From positions 32,966-96,965 of the forward strand of contig NZ_BQXM01000018.1 of NCBI RefSeq assembly GCF_022836495.1: a stretch of 64,000 bases of DNA, given 5' to 3'. Of the stretch, positions 44,323 through 54,300 are shown piece by piece. The translations under genes and the position numbers were made by a program. Below the pieces are notes generated by a model. That model was not told the origin of the DNA and ran no database searches. It saw only the letters and a program-made list of their open reading frames with translations. How positions within the stretch are numbered: the stretch's first letter is position 1; each line of letters opens with the position of its first letter. This stretch comes from Desulforhabdus sp. TSK. Its GTDB lineage: Bacteria > Desulfobacterota > Syntrophobacteria > Syntrophobacterales > Syntrophobacteraceae.

Positions 44323-45100
44323 AGATACCGGAAGAACCCGACATATCTTGGCCCTCTCAGGTGGCAAGGACAGTGCTGCGCTTGCGGTCTATCTAAGAGA
44401 TAAGATACCAGATTTAGAATATGTCTTTCTAGATACCGGCCATGAGTTGCCGGAAACTGGTGAGTTTCTGGATAGAATGCGGGCCATTCTTGGGATTGAT
44501 GTCAAAAGAATTGAACCTAAGAGGTCCTTCGAAGATTGGCTAAAGATAAAAGGTTTTTACCTCCCTTCCCCTCAGAAGAGGTGGTGTACTGAGGTTCTTA
44601 AGATCAAGCCTTATGAAGATTACATAGGGACTGATAAAGTGTGCAGCTACATCGGCTTACGAGCTGACGAGGACCGTGATGGCTATATATCAAGTAAGCC
44701 AAACATCATTCCGCGTTATCCGTTTATTGAGGATCAGATGGTTTATTCTGATATTGAAGATTTACTGGAGTCTAGCGGCCTCGGTTTTCCAGCTTATCAT
44801 CGATGGAGGAGCAGATCTGGCTGTTATTTCTGCTTCTTCCAACAAAAAGTTGAATGGCTGAACCTCTATAAGGAGCACAAGGAACTCTTTCTTAAAGCGA
44901 TGGATTTTGAGAAAGTAGATTCTCAAACTGGGAAAAGGTTCACGTGGTGTCAGGATGAGAGTCTTGAAGAATTGCTAAACAGAGCAGATCAAATTAGATC
45001 GAATCATGACGCATACTTCAAGCCAGCTATCAAAGGCAAGAAACTGATCGACCGATTAGGTGATAACATTACCCGGACTTGCATAGTATGTGATCTTTGA
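44315..45100 (+). CDS. PAPS-reductase-like enzyme (DndC-like)
   Basis: The ATG at 44315 overlaps the ATPase stop. The PP-loop motif LALSGGKDSAAL opens the protein and binds ATP for adenylation. Cys residues for an Fe-S cluster are visible in KRWCTEVLK, SGCYFCFFQQKVEW and the terminal CIVCDL, as in DndC/SspD-type enzymes. These catalyse the sulfur-insertion chemistry of DNA phosphorothioation with a cysteine desulfurase. No desulfurase gene is in the window, so a housekeeping IscS would be needed. The enzyme is ~261 residues, shorter than DndC. Confidence 0.85.
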   Translation: MTKDTGRTRHILALSGGKDSAALAVYLRDKIPDLEYVFLDTGHELPETGEFLDRMRAILGIDVKRIEPKRSFEDWLKIKGFYLPSPQKRWCTEVLKIKPYEDYIGTDKVCSYIGLRADEDRDGYISSKPNIIPRYPFIEDQMVYSDIEDLLESSGLGFPAYHRWRSRSGCYFCFFQQKVEWLNLYKEHKELFLKAMDFEKVDSQTGKRFTWCQDESLEELLNRADQIRSNHDAYFKPAIKGKKLIDRLGDNITRTCIVCDL

Positions 45101-45122
45101 AGTACATCTATAAGGATCAAGC

Positions 45123-48100
45123 ATGAAAGATAAAGATGGCCTCAAGCAAAGGATCGATTCTATACTTCCGGATCGCCAAGCTGAATCTAAACCACATAAA
45201 GCTCTCCTTTTTCTGACATTACTTCAAGGTATTGAAGACGGAAAATTCACTCAAAATAAATTCTATTACGATGAGCTTTTAATAAAGCTTTTCACAGATA
45301 TATTTATTAAATTCGCAAGGCCAGAAGATAGCAATAGACCTCATAATCCTTTCTTCCACCTTAGAAAGAATGGCTTTTGGCACCTTGTAGCGCACAAAGG
45401 TAAAGAGGAAGCGCTTGCAGAAGCGAAGACTGTAGGGGGTCCAGGCGATATTAGAAATCTTGTAGAATACGCCTACCTAGATACCGACTTATATATTTTG
45501 CTACAAAACAGGCAAAATAGACAAGAACTCATTCACTACATTCTCGATCACCTTCCATCCCCACAGTATGATGAGCTACGGAAGCACAGTGATGATTTAT
45601 CGCAAGAAAAAATGCTGCCAAACGGTGTTGAAGATCAAGATCAACAGAAAGCTAATGATGCTAACCATGTTGTAAGCATGGATGAGGTTAGCTCGACTTA
45701 TGGAAGTCTATTGAATGTAGTAACTCCCGAGCAGCATGCAATAAACACGATATCAAATGCTCTAGAGAAGTACATTGAATTCATTCCAAATTACCAAGTC
45801 TTTGACCCGAGATTTAATCAGTACCATGAGTGTGACCTGATTGCTATTTGCCAAGACCGGTTAGCCGTTATTGAACTTAAGCACTGGTCAGGAGATATAG
45901 ATATCTGTCCACATGCATGGATGATCAACCGCAAATTCTATCGTGACGATCCCCATATCTCGAATGGTTTTAAATGCAAGCTCTTGAAGTCATTTTATTT
46001 GAAATCATTTCCAGCGCTACCGGGAATTTGGGTCGAGTCGATCGTCGTACTGACCAATGACGAGGCTATCGTCCATGATTCCGACTCTTACAAGACGGAC
46101 AGACACAATCCTACTTTCCATGGAACGGCCACGCTCATCAAACATATGAACCATCGCCTTGGGGGCCTACCCATAATCCCAGAGACAAAGAAACTCAAGC
46201 CCTTTCAACTGAAGCAGGTAGCGAATTTTCTGCGCGAGCAGCTGAAGCTCAAGCCCAGGCAATGCTTGAACATCCCAGGTTTTGAGATCGTAGAAGACTT
46301 GACCAGGAGCAGGCAGAAGCTCGAGTTCCTCATAAGACCAACCGAAAGACGGCTTCATACAATCAAACGAGCACGCATTTTCTGCCCTGATCTCTCTGTA
46401 CCTCCAGATGTGCAGAGGAGACAACGCGCGGAATCTCTGAACAGCTTGGGGGCTCTTGAACGTATCTCAGATCATCCGAATGTTCTTAAGGTTTGGCAAA
46501 TTCCCAATGATGAGGGATTTGTCATAGAGGGTTCGGATTGGTCGCAAGAGGGGACGTTGGCTGACCTTATCAGGCAGAAAAAGCCCCTGAGCTTTGAGGA
46601 TGCTTATCCGATATTACATGGTATTTTAGAGGGATTGGGGGTCATTCACGAACAATCAGTCATCCACCGTGCTTTGCGACCAGAGAATATCCTAATCTCC
46701 AAGGGTGTTCCAAAACTCATGAACTTCGATCTGTCCTATTACCTCGAGGAGGATCGGGTAACGGTAGTTCCGGAGACATCCGTCCTGGAACCGTCTCCTT
46801 ATATGGCCCCAGAAGTATTTCGAGGTGATAGCCTTACAGAGGGGGCAGACCTTTTCAGTGTAGGGGTAATGCTGTTTGAAATGCTCTGCGGAGAGCCGCC
46901 ATTCAAGTATTCTTTGGACCTCGAAAAATGTGGAGGATCGCTGGACGATAAAGCCCTGCAGAAATTGGAAGAGAATAATGTACCCGAGTTGGTGCGGACA
47001 TTGATTCTGGAATTGATCCAATTTGACCCTGCCAAACGGCCGCAGAATGCATTACGCCTCCTCATCGACTTTGAGCAGATACGTCCCGGTGAGGCACCTG
47101 TTTCGTTGCCATCCAACCGCAGGTTGGAACCTGGCGAATTTCACGAGCAGTATGAGATCGAGTCCTTCCTGGCTGAAGGCAGAGAGGCCCAAGTTTACAG
47201 GGCGAGGCGTAGAGCGAAACATACTGTTGCCCTCAAGATCTTCAATCATGAAATAGACCGTGAACGCATTGATGCCGAACAAGCGAGCATCGAACGTGTG
47301 AAGTCGCCGTATGTTGTCCACTGCAAGTCTGACGGCATATGGAGCGACAAGCGGATGTTTCTCGTACTTGACCTGGTCGAAGGGCGAACTCTTCGCTCCA
47401 TGATTGACAATGGAGATCGGCCTGAACTCGAGATGTTTAAGAGCATTGCTCGTTGTCTTTTTGAAGTGCTGGATCGAATGCACAACGATCCAGACTATAG
47501 TGAGCCGCTGCTCCACAACGACATCAAGCCGGATAACGTAATCCTGAATTCTGAGAATAATCCTGTCTTGATTGATTTCTGTACGGCATGCAAGCCACAG
47601 ATAGGTGCTTTCATGGGGACACCAGGTTATATAGCTCCGGACTTACTTCAAGGAATAGACATCGATTTCCGTGAGAGTGGCGACCTATTTGCGTTAGGGG
47701 TGACCCTGTACGAGTGGCTGTGCGGCTGTGCACCATTTGATGAGACACCAAAGTTGAGCTCCATACCAAAAGCTCCGCACGAGGTTTTGGATGTCCGACC
47801 CGAACTGGGTAGATGGCTCCTCAAGGCTGTTCAACCGCTAGAGGAATGCCGATTCAAGACAATACAAGAGATGAGAGATGCTTTTGAGTGCATCTTTAAT
47901 CCGCCGACAGAACCAGAGTTGCTTGAGGACATCCGGGAGGAGCTCCGCCTGCCTCGGCCCCGCACATATGAGGAGGAGTCTGGAAACCCATTTGTATCTT
48001 ATTTGAACACACTCCACAATGTCACGGCGGAGAATGAGAATGCGCTAGCGGAAGCACAAGCAACAAATGAATTCTTCGGCTACATTCATGTTCCTCTTGA

Positions 48101-49751
48101 AGTCACTGAGATCATCGAGCGATTCCTTATAGCTCCAGATGGGGGTCACGTTGTTCTCACCGGTCATGCAGGTGACGGTAAGTCGACTATTGGACTTGAA
48201 CTTTATAAGAAGCTCAAGGGAATTCCAATGGCTGAGCGACTTCCGGTTCCATTGCGAGAGCAGGAAGAAATCATGACCACAGAAGGGCGGAAAGTGCGCA
48301 TGATCAAAGATATGAGCGAGCTTTCCGAGGAGCACCGCATTGCGGCAATGAAAGAGGTGTGCAAAACTGATCAGCAGTTCGAGCGCAGCCTCATCGTCAC
48401 CAACACTGGGACATTCCTTGGAACACTCGAAGGTCTAGCAAGAAACACCGGACTGAATTGGATCGAGCTCGAGAATGAAGCCCTCAGCCTCTTGGAGAGT
48501 CCTGATCCTGGCCTGCTTGATGGTCTATCTGTACCCATCAAGGTTGTCAATCTGGCCAGGATTGACAACCTTGCTACTGCCCGGATTCTCCTCCAGAAGA
48601 TAGCCTCCGCACCATATTGGGAACAGTGTCCTGAATGCGATCTCGCCGGCAACTGCCCTATCTATATCAATATCTCCGCAATTCTGGAACGGTTGGATAT
48701 GGTAGCGGAAAGGATTGAATGGATTTATCGTCGACTATATGAATACGGGAATCGCTTGACCATGCGCCAGATTGCAGGTCATTTGGCCTATTCCATTACG
48801 GCGGGTCTAGATTGCCGTTCGGTGCGAGATTTAGCTGTTCAGCCGATCCCCCCAGACCTGGTAGATTTTCTTTTTTTCAATCGCTTCTTCGGCTTTGAGG
48901 GTTCCCTTCCGGAAAAGCGAGGAGAAAGACTGACAGCTGTGCAGTACCTGCTCCCCCTCGAGCTGGGGTCAAAGCCATACCCATCGTTAGATCGCCGGTT
49001 GTGGACAAATGAGGGGGGTGTTAAGCCCGCAATTGCATCTTCACTGGAGAGTGCCTTTGTGAAGCTCTGCCAGTTAATCCGTTTGGGACCAACGAGCAGC
49101 GGTGTTCCGTTGGGACGGTTGCGCCAGCAGGTGAGAAGACTGCTCTATCTCTTTGCTGATATGACTGATGATCTCGAGGGCTTTCCTTCGAATTTCTTGG
49201 AGTCTCCCATGCTGGTCAAAATGGAGGCATGGCAAAGGGACGGCCGAATCGCGAATGTTGTCGTCAAGAACGATCTGAAAAAAAGAGTTCTGCACGTTCT
49301 TCAAGAGCAGTTTACTGGAATGCCTCTTTCGGAGGAGAACGGAGATATGGAGCTCTACATCACCCTAAAGCGTAGCGATGAAGAGCTGCGCCAAACCGTT
49401 CAAGTCCTCCTTGCCAGGGTCCCGAAAAGCGTCTTTTCGATCACTATGGACCCAGCAAGCACAGCAACGAGATCAACACGGTACATTCTCAAACTGGCCG
49501 ATAGGATATCCGGTAGACAGCTGGCCCTGGAATTGCCTTTTCTCGATTTTGTCATGCTGAGATGTATGGGTGAGATAGGGCAGAAGATTGAACCGGGGTA
49601 TGCAGATAGATTGGAAAGTTTTAAGGCTGAACTCCTCGATTTTGAATCATACCGTCAAATGGACGGTGTGCAACTGCTGGAATTCACAAATAATGGCACC
49701 TTTAATGTCCGCAAACTGATCATTGGTGAGAAATTACAGGTGATAGGATGA
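45123..49751 (+). CDS. NERD nuclease-like, pseudokinase, kinase and NTPase fusion (PglW-like)
   Basis: Order of domains in 1542 residues: an N-terminal helical domain seen in HNH/restriction proteins (PHKALLFLTLLQGIEDGKF, FFHLRKNGFWHLV); a NERD PD-(D/E)xK-type domain (ECDLIAICQD, AVIELKHWSG, near 235-255); a kinase fold with HRALRPEN and NFD instead of HRD and DFG (near 514), so probably inactive; and a second kinase with LHNDIKPDN and IDFCTA (near 796), probably active. A P-loop domain (LTGHAGDGKST, near 1011) with CPECDLAGNCPI follows. NERD-kinase fusions recall PglW of Pgl/BREX systems, but the double kinase with an attached NTPase is unusual. Confidence 0.87.
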   Translation: MKDKDGLKQRIDSILPDRQAESKPHKALLFLTLLQGIEDGKFTQNKFYYDELLIKLFTDIFIKFARPEDSNRPHNPFFHLRKNGFWHLVAHKGKEEALAEAKTVGGPGDIRNLVEYAYLDTDLYILLQNRQNRQELIHYILDHLPSPQYDELRKHSDDLSQEKMLPNGVEDQDQQKANDANHVVSMDEVSSTYGSLLNVVTPEQHAINTISNALEKYIEFIPNYQVFDPRFNQYHECDLIAICQDRLAVIELKHWSGDIDICPHAWMINRKFYRDDPHISNGFKCKLLKSFYLKSFPALPGIWVESIVVLTNDEAIVHDSDSYKTDRHNPTFHGTATLIKHMNHRLGGLPIIPETKKLKPFQLKQVANFLREQLKLKPRQCLNIPGFEIVEDLTRSRQKLEFLIRPTERRLHTIKRARIFCPDLSVPPDVQRRQRAESLNSLGALERISDHPNVLKVWQIPNDEGFVIEGSDWSQEGTLADLIRQKKPLSFEDAYPILHGILEGLGVIHEQSVIHRALRPENILISKGVPKLMNFDLSYYLEEDRVTVVPETSVLEPSPYMAPEVFRGDSLTEGADLFSVGVMLFEMLCGEPPFKYSLDLEKCGGSLDDKALQKLEENNVPELVRTLILELIQFDPAKRPQNALRLLIDFEQIRPGEAPVSLPSNRRLEPGEFHEQYEIESFLAEGREAQVYRARRRAKHTVALKIFNHEIDRERIDAEQASIERVKSPYVVHCKSDGIWSDKRMFLVLDLVEGRTLRSMIDNGDRPELEMFKSIARCLFEVLDRMHNDPDYSEPLLHNDIKPDNVILNSENNPVLIDFCTACKPQIGAFMGTPGYIAPDLLQGIDIDFRESGDLFALGVTLYEWLCGCAPFDETPKLSSIPKAPHEVLDVRPELGRWLLKAVQPLEECRFKTIQEMRDAFECIFNPPTEPELLEDIREELRLPRPRTYEEESGNPFVSYLNTLHNVTAENENALAEAQATNEFFGYIHVPLEVTEIIERFLIAPDGGHVVLTGHAGDGKSTIGLELYKKLKGIPMAERLPVPLREQEEIMTTEGRKVRMIKDMSELSEEHRIAAMKEVCKTDQQFERSLIVTNTGTFLGTLEGLARNTGLNWIELENEALSLLESPDPGLLDGLSVPIKVVNLARIDNLATARILLQKIASAPYWEQCPECDLAGNCPIYINISAILERLDMVAERIEWIYRRLYEYGNRLTMRQIAGHLAYSITAGLDCRSVRDLAVQPIPPDLVDFLFFNRFFGFEGSLPEKRGERLTAVQYLLPLELGSKPYPSLDRRLWTNEGGVKPAIASSLESAFVKLCQLIRLGPTSSGVPLGRLRQQVRRLLYLFADMTDDLEGFPSNFLESPMLVKMEAWQRDGRIANVVVKNDLKKRVLHVLQEQFTGMPLSEENGDMELYITLKRSDEELRQTVQVLLARVPKSVFSITMDPASTATRSTRYILKLADRISGRQLALELPFLDFVMLRCMGEIGQKIEPGYADRLESFKAELLDFESYRQMDGVQLLEFTNNGTFNVRKLIIGEKLQVIG

Positions 49752-51373
49752 CGATCGAACGCTTTCCACGACTCGGTCACCAGGAAGAAGACAATAACCC
49801 GGCCATTCAGATGTTCGGGCGGCGTTTCTATGCAGACCAAACCAGCATAGAATATCTTGCGGAACTCCTTCTTCTTTTCATCTCCAGAAAGCGGGTAGGA
49901 GATGGGAATTGGAACTGGGAACGCAGTTTTCCTGATATCGACGTATTGAAATCTTGGCACGATAACGAAACATTGAAGTATGCGCCTCCAGCAAGGCTAT
50001 CTCTCAAACTATTCGCTTTTTTGGCTACATCTAGGTTAGAGACACGTCATGCATGCCACCGTGACCACTTTGAGATAATAGCCGAGGAGTTACTGAACAG
50101 GATAGAGACATCCTCATCCCTTACGAAGGATCAGGTACTCACTTTGCTTGAGCAAGTTCTTACAGGATTCACTGGTATCGCCAAAAGTCGCACATGGTGT
50201 ACTCATACCTTTCTTCCTATTTGCCCTGAACTTATTGCTCGTGAAACCATTTGGAAACACAAGGATGCTTTTAAAAAACCAAAGCTTACCTGGCATGGTG
50301 CAATAGACAGCGGCCTGTTCGTAGTATCAAACCATGATTTCATGGCCCGTGGTGGCGAGGTGCTGTTTCTTCAACTATGCAATCTCTTTCAGAAACTGGA
50401 CAGCCAGGAGGCGGCATTATTCGAGCAGGAGATCGGCTACTCAGCGGGTAGTCGCCTTCAATTGAGGAGCAGAATTGAGAATGGCATCAACAAACTCTTT
50501 GAAACTACGTCATCCATAGACAAGCTGGCAGAGTGGATCAGCAGCGCAGATAGGCAAACGCAGCAGGAACTGGATAAAGATGTATTTAAACCTATGACCT
50601 GCGGGTGGTGTCCATCTGAGAGTTGGAAGGAAGGCTATTTATTTGCCTGTGAGATCGCAAATCTCTGTGATGCTGGAATCGATCCTTTAGAGAAAGTTAA
50701 AATGTTAAAGCTCGGCTGTGTATTGCAGGTACTGCGGTCCATTTGCGCACAGTCGGCTCGCAAGTGGACAGGTCTTAGTGAAGAAAGCTCAAATCTTGGC
50801 GGTGCCAATGGATTTGCGTGGATCGTAACAGATCCACAAAGCGGGGATTCTGTCTTGAAGGATGCAGCCAGCCGGAATCTCGTACGCATCCAGGAAATGG
50901 TCCATGGCGCCATTAGGCACCCGGATATTCAACTATTCGGAGATTACGGAAACGATCCAAGGAAATACAAGGATGCCGACGCCCAGGCGCATTTGCTCCT
51001 CGTTAAACTCGCCAAGAGTATGGATTTCATCATCCCCTATAAGGGTCCCAATCCAAGATTCGCCATGACCGACCAGGTTTTACGTTTTCTAGTGCTTGCA
51101 CTCGTTCCGCCCGGACAGCGCATGACGCTCAACTCTTTTCAGAACCAACTGTACCTACACTACGGCATCGCCATGAGTGGCCCGTTGTTGAACCGTGCGG
51201 TGCAGTGGACTTTTCCCGATCAGAGATTCACACTCCATTCCGTCGAGCAGAGCTGGGTTGAGGATAAATTGAGAGCCACCGGCTTTTTGATTCCCTTATC
51301 CGATGCAGTGTCGTTGGTTCAAAATCCTTTCGGCCAAGGCAGAGATCTCAGAACTAGAAAGGTTGAACGATGA
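49748..51373 (+). CDS. Unrecognised protein of the modification island
   Basis: A 541-residue protein coupled on both sides by ATGA overlaps. Cys/His residues include CTHTFLPICPEL and CGWCPSESW. The C-terminal part (MTDQVLRFLVLALVPPGQRMT) resembles a winged helix. By position before a DptH-like protein it could correspond to DptG of the Dnd restriction module, but I see no sequence proof. It has no evident catalytic motif. Confidence 0.6.
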   Translation: MTIERFPRLGHQEEDNNPAIQMFGRRFYADQTSIEYLAELLLLFISRKRVGDGNWNWERSFPDIDVLKSWHDNETLKYAPPARLSLKLFAFLATSRLETRHACHRDHFEIIAEELLNRIETSSSLTKDQVLTLLEQVLTGFTGIAKSRTWCTHTFLPICPELIARETIWKHKDAFKKPKLTWHGAIDSGLFVVSNHDFMARGGEVLFLQLCNLFQKLDSQEAALFEQEIGYSAGSRLQLRSRIENGINKLFETTSSIDKLAEWISSADRQTQQELDKDVFKPMTCGWCPSESWKEGYLFACEIANLCDAGIDPLEKVKMLKLGCVLQVLRSICAQSARKWTGLSEESSNLGGANGFAWIVTDPQSGDSVLKDAASRNLVRIQEMVHGAIRHPDIQLFGDYGNDPRKYKDADAQAHLLLVKLAKSMDFIIPYKGPNPRFAMTDQVLRFLVLALVPPGQRMTLNSFQNQLYLHYGIAMSGPLLNRAVQWTFPDQRFTLHSVEQSWVEDKLRATGFLIPLSDAVSLVQNPFGQGRDLRTRKVER

Positions 51374-54300
51374 ATCGGGGGGTATTTGCACAAACGCTGG
51401 CTAATCACCTGGTGACGATCTGCCGCCAAACGCTGACAAGTCAAACGGGCGGTCGAGAGCTTCGCATTTTTCTCTCTTCCTTCCCGCCTGATGTCGTATG
51501 GGAATCCATGAGGGAGACAGCAGAATTCCTGTCATCAGGGACACACCAAGTCCAGTATGTCTTTAGAGTCGGAACTGCGCTATGGTCGGAGTGGAATGCA
51601 TCGCCGACCGATCCTGAAAGAGCTGCTCTTACTTGCATTGCAGACAATGGCTGGGTAGACCTCGAGAATCGGATGACGCACTACCGCAACATGAAATGCG
51701 CACGCGATTTTGAGCACCTTGTCGTGGTACTCATCGGCATAGAAAAGGCGACTGACCGAGCAAGCCTGCAGGACTTCTACATCGTCGATACAGCCCGCTT
51801 ATGGCATGATGAGTTGAAAGGCACTTTTCAGGGCTGGATCAAGGGACTCCTCAATGCTCACCATATCTCCTGGAACAAGGAAGACATCAAGGAGATGGAC
51901 GATCTCCTGAAAACCCTTTACCGATACGGAACCGGTGACTTGGTTCAGGCATCAAAGTTTCTTGAAGGTATCGCATTCAATGGAGCTCAAGACAGTCGTG
52001 ATGCCTTGGCCCTCTTGCACGAAGGGCTTCCATTCTGGGGCCTACCTCCTTTGCGCGATATTCCCTTCAAGCGAAAGGGCTCGAGTTACTTAAAGGATGC
52101 CGTGGGCTTCTTCAGCTATCGAGACTACCTCAAGGAATCAGAGAGAGCCAAAGCCTTGAGGAAGATCGATCTCTTCGAGGAGAATTTTCAAGCGGGCAGA
52201 ATCGATGGGCTGCCGGATCCCTTCACGGACCTCGATGATTTTGTCGCTTGCATGCGGAATTACGTCCTGAAGAACGACGTAGATGCCCGTACTCGTCTGA
52301 TCAAAGTCGACTTTGCTTTTATCAGGGATAAGGTTCTAGGGATCAAAAGCCCTCCATCTAAGGGGGATAAGCTAAAGCCACAGAAGATCGATGCTCCGCC
52401 CCTCGAGGCAGTACTGACTGCTGTATGGCGTACACTCAGCGATTTTAAAGCGCGATGTTTTACCAAAGGCATACAGTCAGGCAAGGCATTGAATGAGATC
52501 AGGCTCCGGGCTGAATGCTTCCGTCATGATTTCGAGAACAACGAAGACGCACGCGGGCTCATTATCGGATGCCTTGGCGGCATTGATTCGCTCATCCTGG
52601 ATCACTTGAGAATAGAGACGGTCGTAGAAGGAGAAACAAAACACATTGAAGTCTCCAGTTTTCTTTGCCAGGTCGAAGAGATAGATGATCTGAAGCTGGA
52701 GAGACACAAGTCGAGTACGCCAGGTTTTCAGTTTATAGTCGAGTTTGTGGCCGACGATGAGCTGGAAATGGTCCGTTTGTTCCAGTGGCAGCTTCCTGAG
52801 ACACAGCCATACCGTACTCTTTGGAACTTTGCCGAAGCCGTGCATACTGAGATGCAAAAGAATCCCGGCTACTGTCTGCCTGTATTTACAGTCCCCTACT
52901 TCGACGAGCTTTTTCTCGCACCGGATGAGGAAGAGACAAACCGAATCCTGAATCTCAGTCTTAATGGGCTTAAGGTCCGCAACCTCCTCAAGGCTCCCGG
53001 TATTGCTGATGGGGATCCGATGATTCCGGTGCTCAAGGACCTTGCCACCGCGTTTGGCGAGTTTCTCGAGGCTGTAGTTGATCGGGGATGGTTTACTGCT
53101 CTAGATAAGGTATGGGGAGACACTTTTTTCAAGAAGACCAGGGCTGCGTTTAGCCGATTACTCTCCTATGATGGAACAGAAGAGCTCTCGCCGGTTGCCC
53201 CACTGCTCTACAAAGCTTTTATGCTGCTGCGCGAACAGCCGGATGAGATGTTTTCGCATACGGTTTGGGTTCCCCACGTCGAAGCAGCTGCAATCACCGG
53301 GTTACATCCATGTTTGATCGAGATGTTGCATCACCGTGAAGCATTCCTCTTCCATGGCTTGGCAACAAGAATGCAAGAGGCTCTAAACGACCTGAGCGGG
53401 TTGAAGCTTCGTGAATCCATGTGGCAGGATATCTGCGATATGGCAACCGTTAAATACCCGCTTTTCGGAATTGTCCGAAATAGCAACAGAGACCTGGAGA
53501 CGGATGTAGCCTCACTGGGGCTAATCCATCGTTTCGGAAAGGCGGGTCCCAAAGGTCAGACGCTGTCGGTCAAAATGTTGCTCCGATACGATGCACCTGA
53601 CGATGAGGAAATGTCAGACAGTGATTTGTTCCGGCAATCGAGGGAATCCCAAGTTGTCACACGCGTTCTGACCGAGTACACAGACTTATACCCACACGTA
53701 TGCGATGGTCTCTCTCTATGCGTTCTGAATGTCAAAGATCTTCAGACAGTAATCGCGGGTATCGATACCTTTCTCAAGCAGCGGGCAAAGCTAAAAGACG
53801 CAGAAGTTGAAGAGCCTGGACCTCCATACCATTTCTCTTTGACGATCTTTGTCGGGGTGAACGAGACCCAGGGGATATCCCGATGGCTGCAGGAATGGCG
53901 AAGACGATGGAGCGTCGCACAGGACAATGGCAAGTCTGCCTATACGGGTTGCAAGCTATCCATCTCACAGCGTGTCGTGAAGGATAGGAACGATTACATC
54001 CATCTGCTTGCCAGAGAGGCCTTCGAAGTTGATGTGGCGCTGCTGCCACACTTTATCGACGCGGGATCAGCAGGCAATGATGTTTGCGCGGCGATGCCAT
54101 ATTACAGCTGTTGGGATTATCTCCTGAAATTTCCGATCGTCGAGGTTCCGCATTGTGCCGAGGCTCATCCAGCCATGGCATGTGAACGCAGTCGGATCGT
54201 CAGCAACCGGCAATTTGAACTGCCGACACTGCACGCCGAGCTGAGTGCCCGCTTTAAGCATCCGGGCAATCCGGCCTCTCATAAATATCTGGTGATACGT

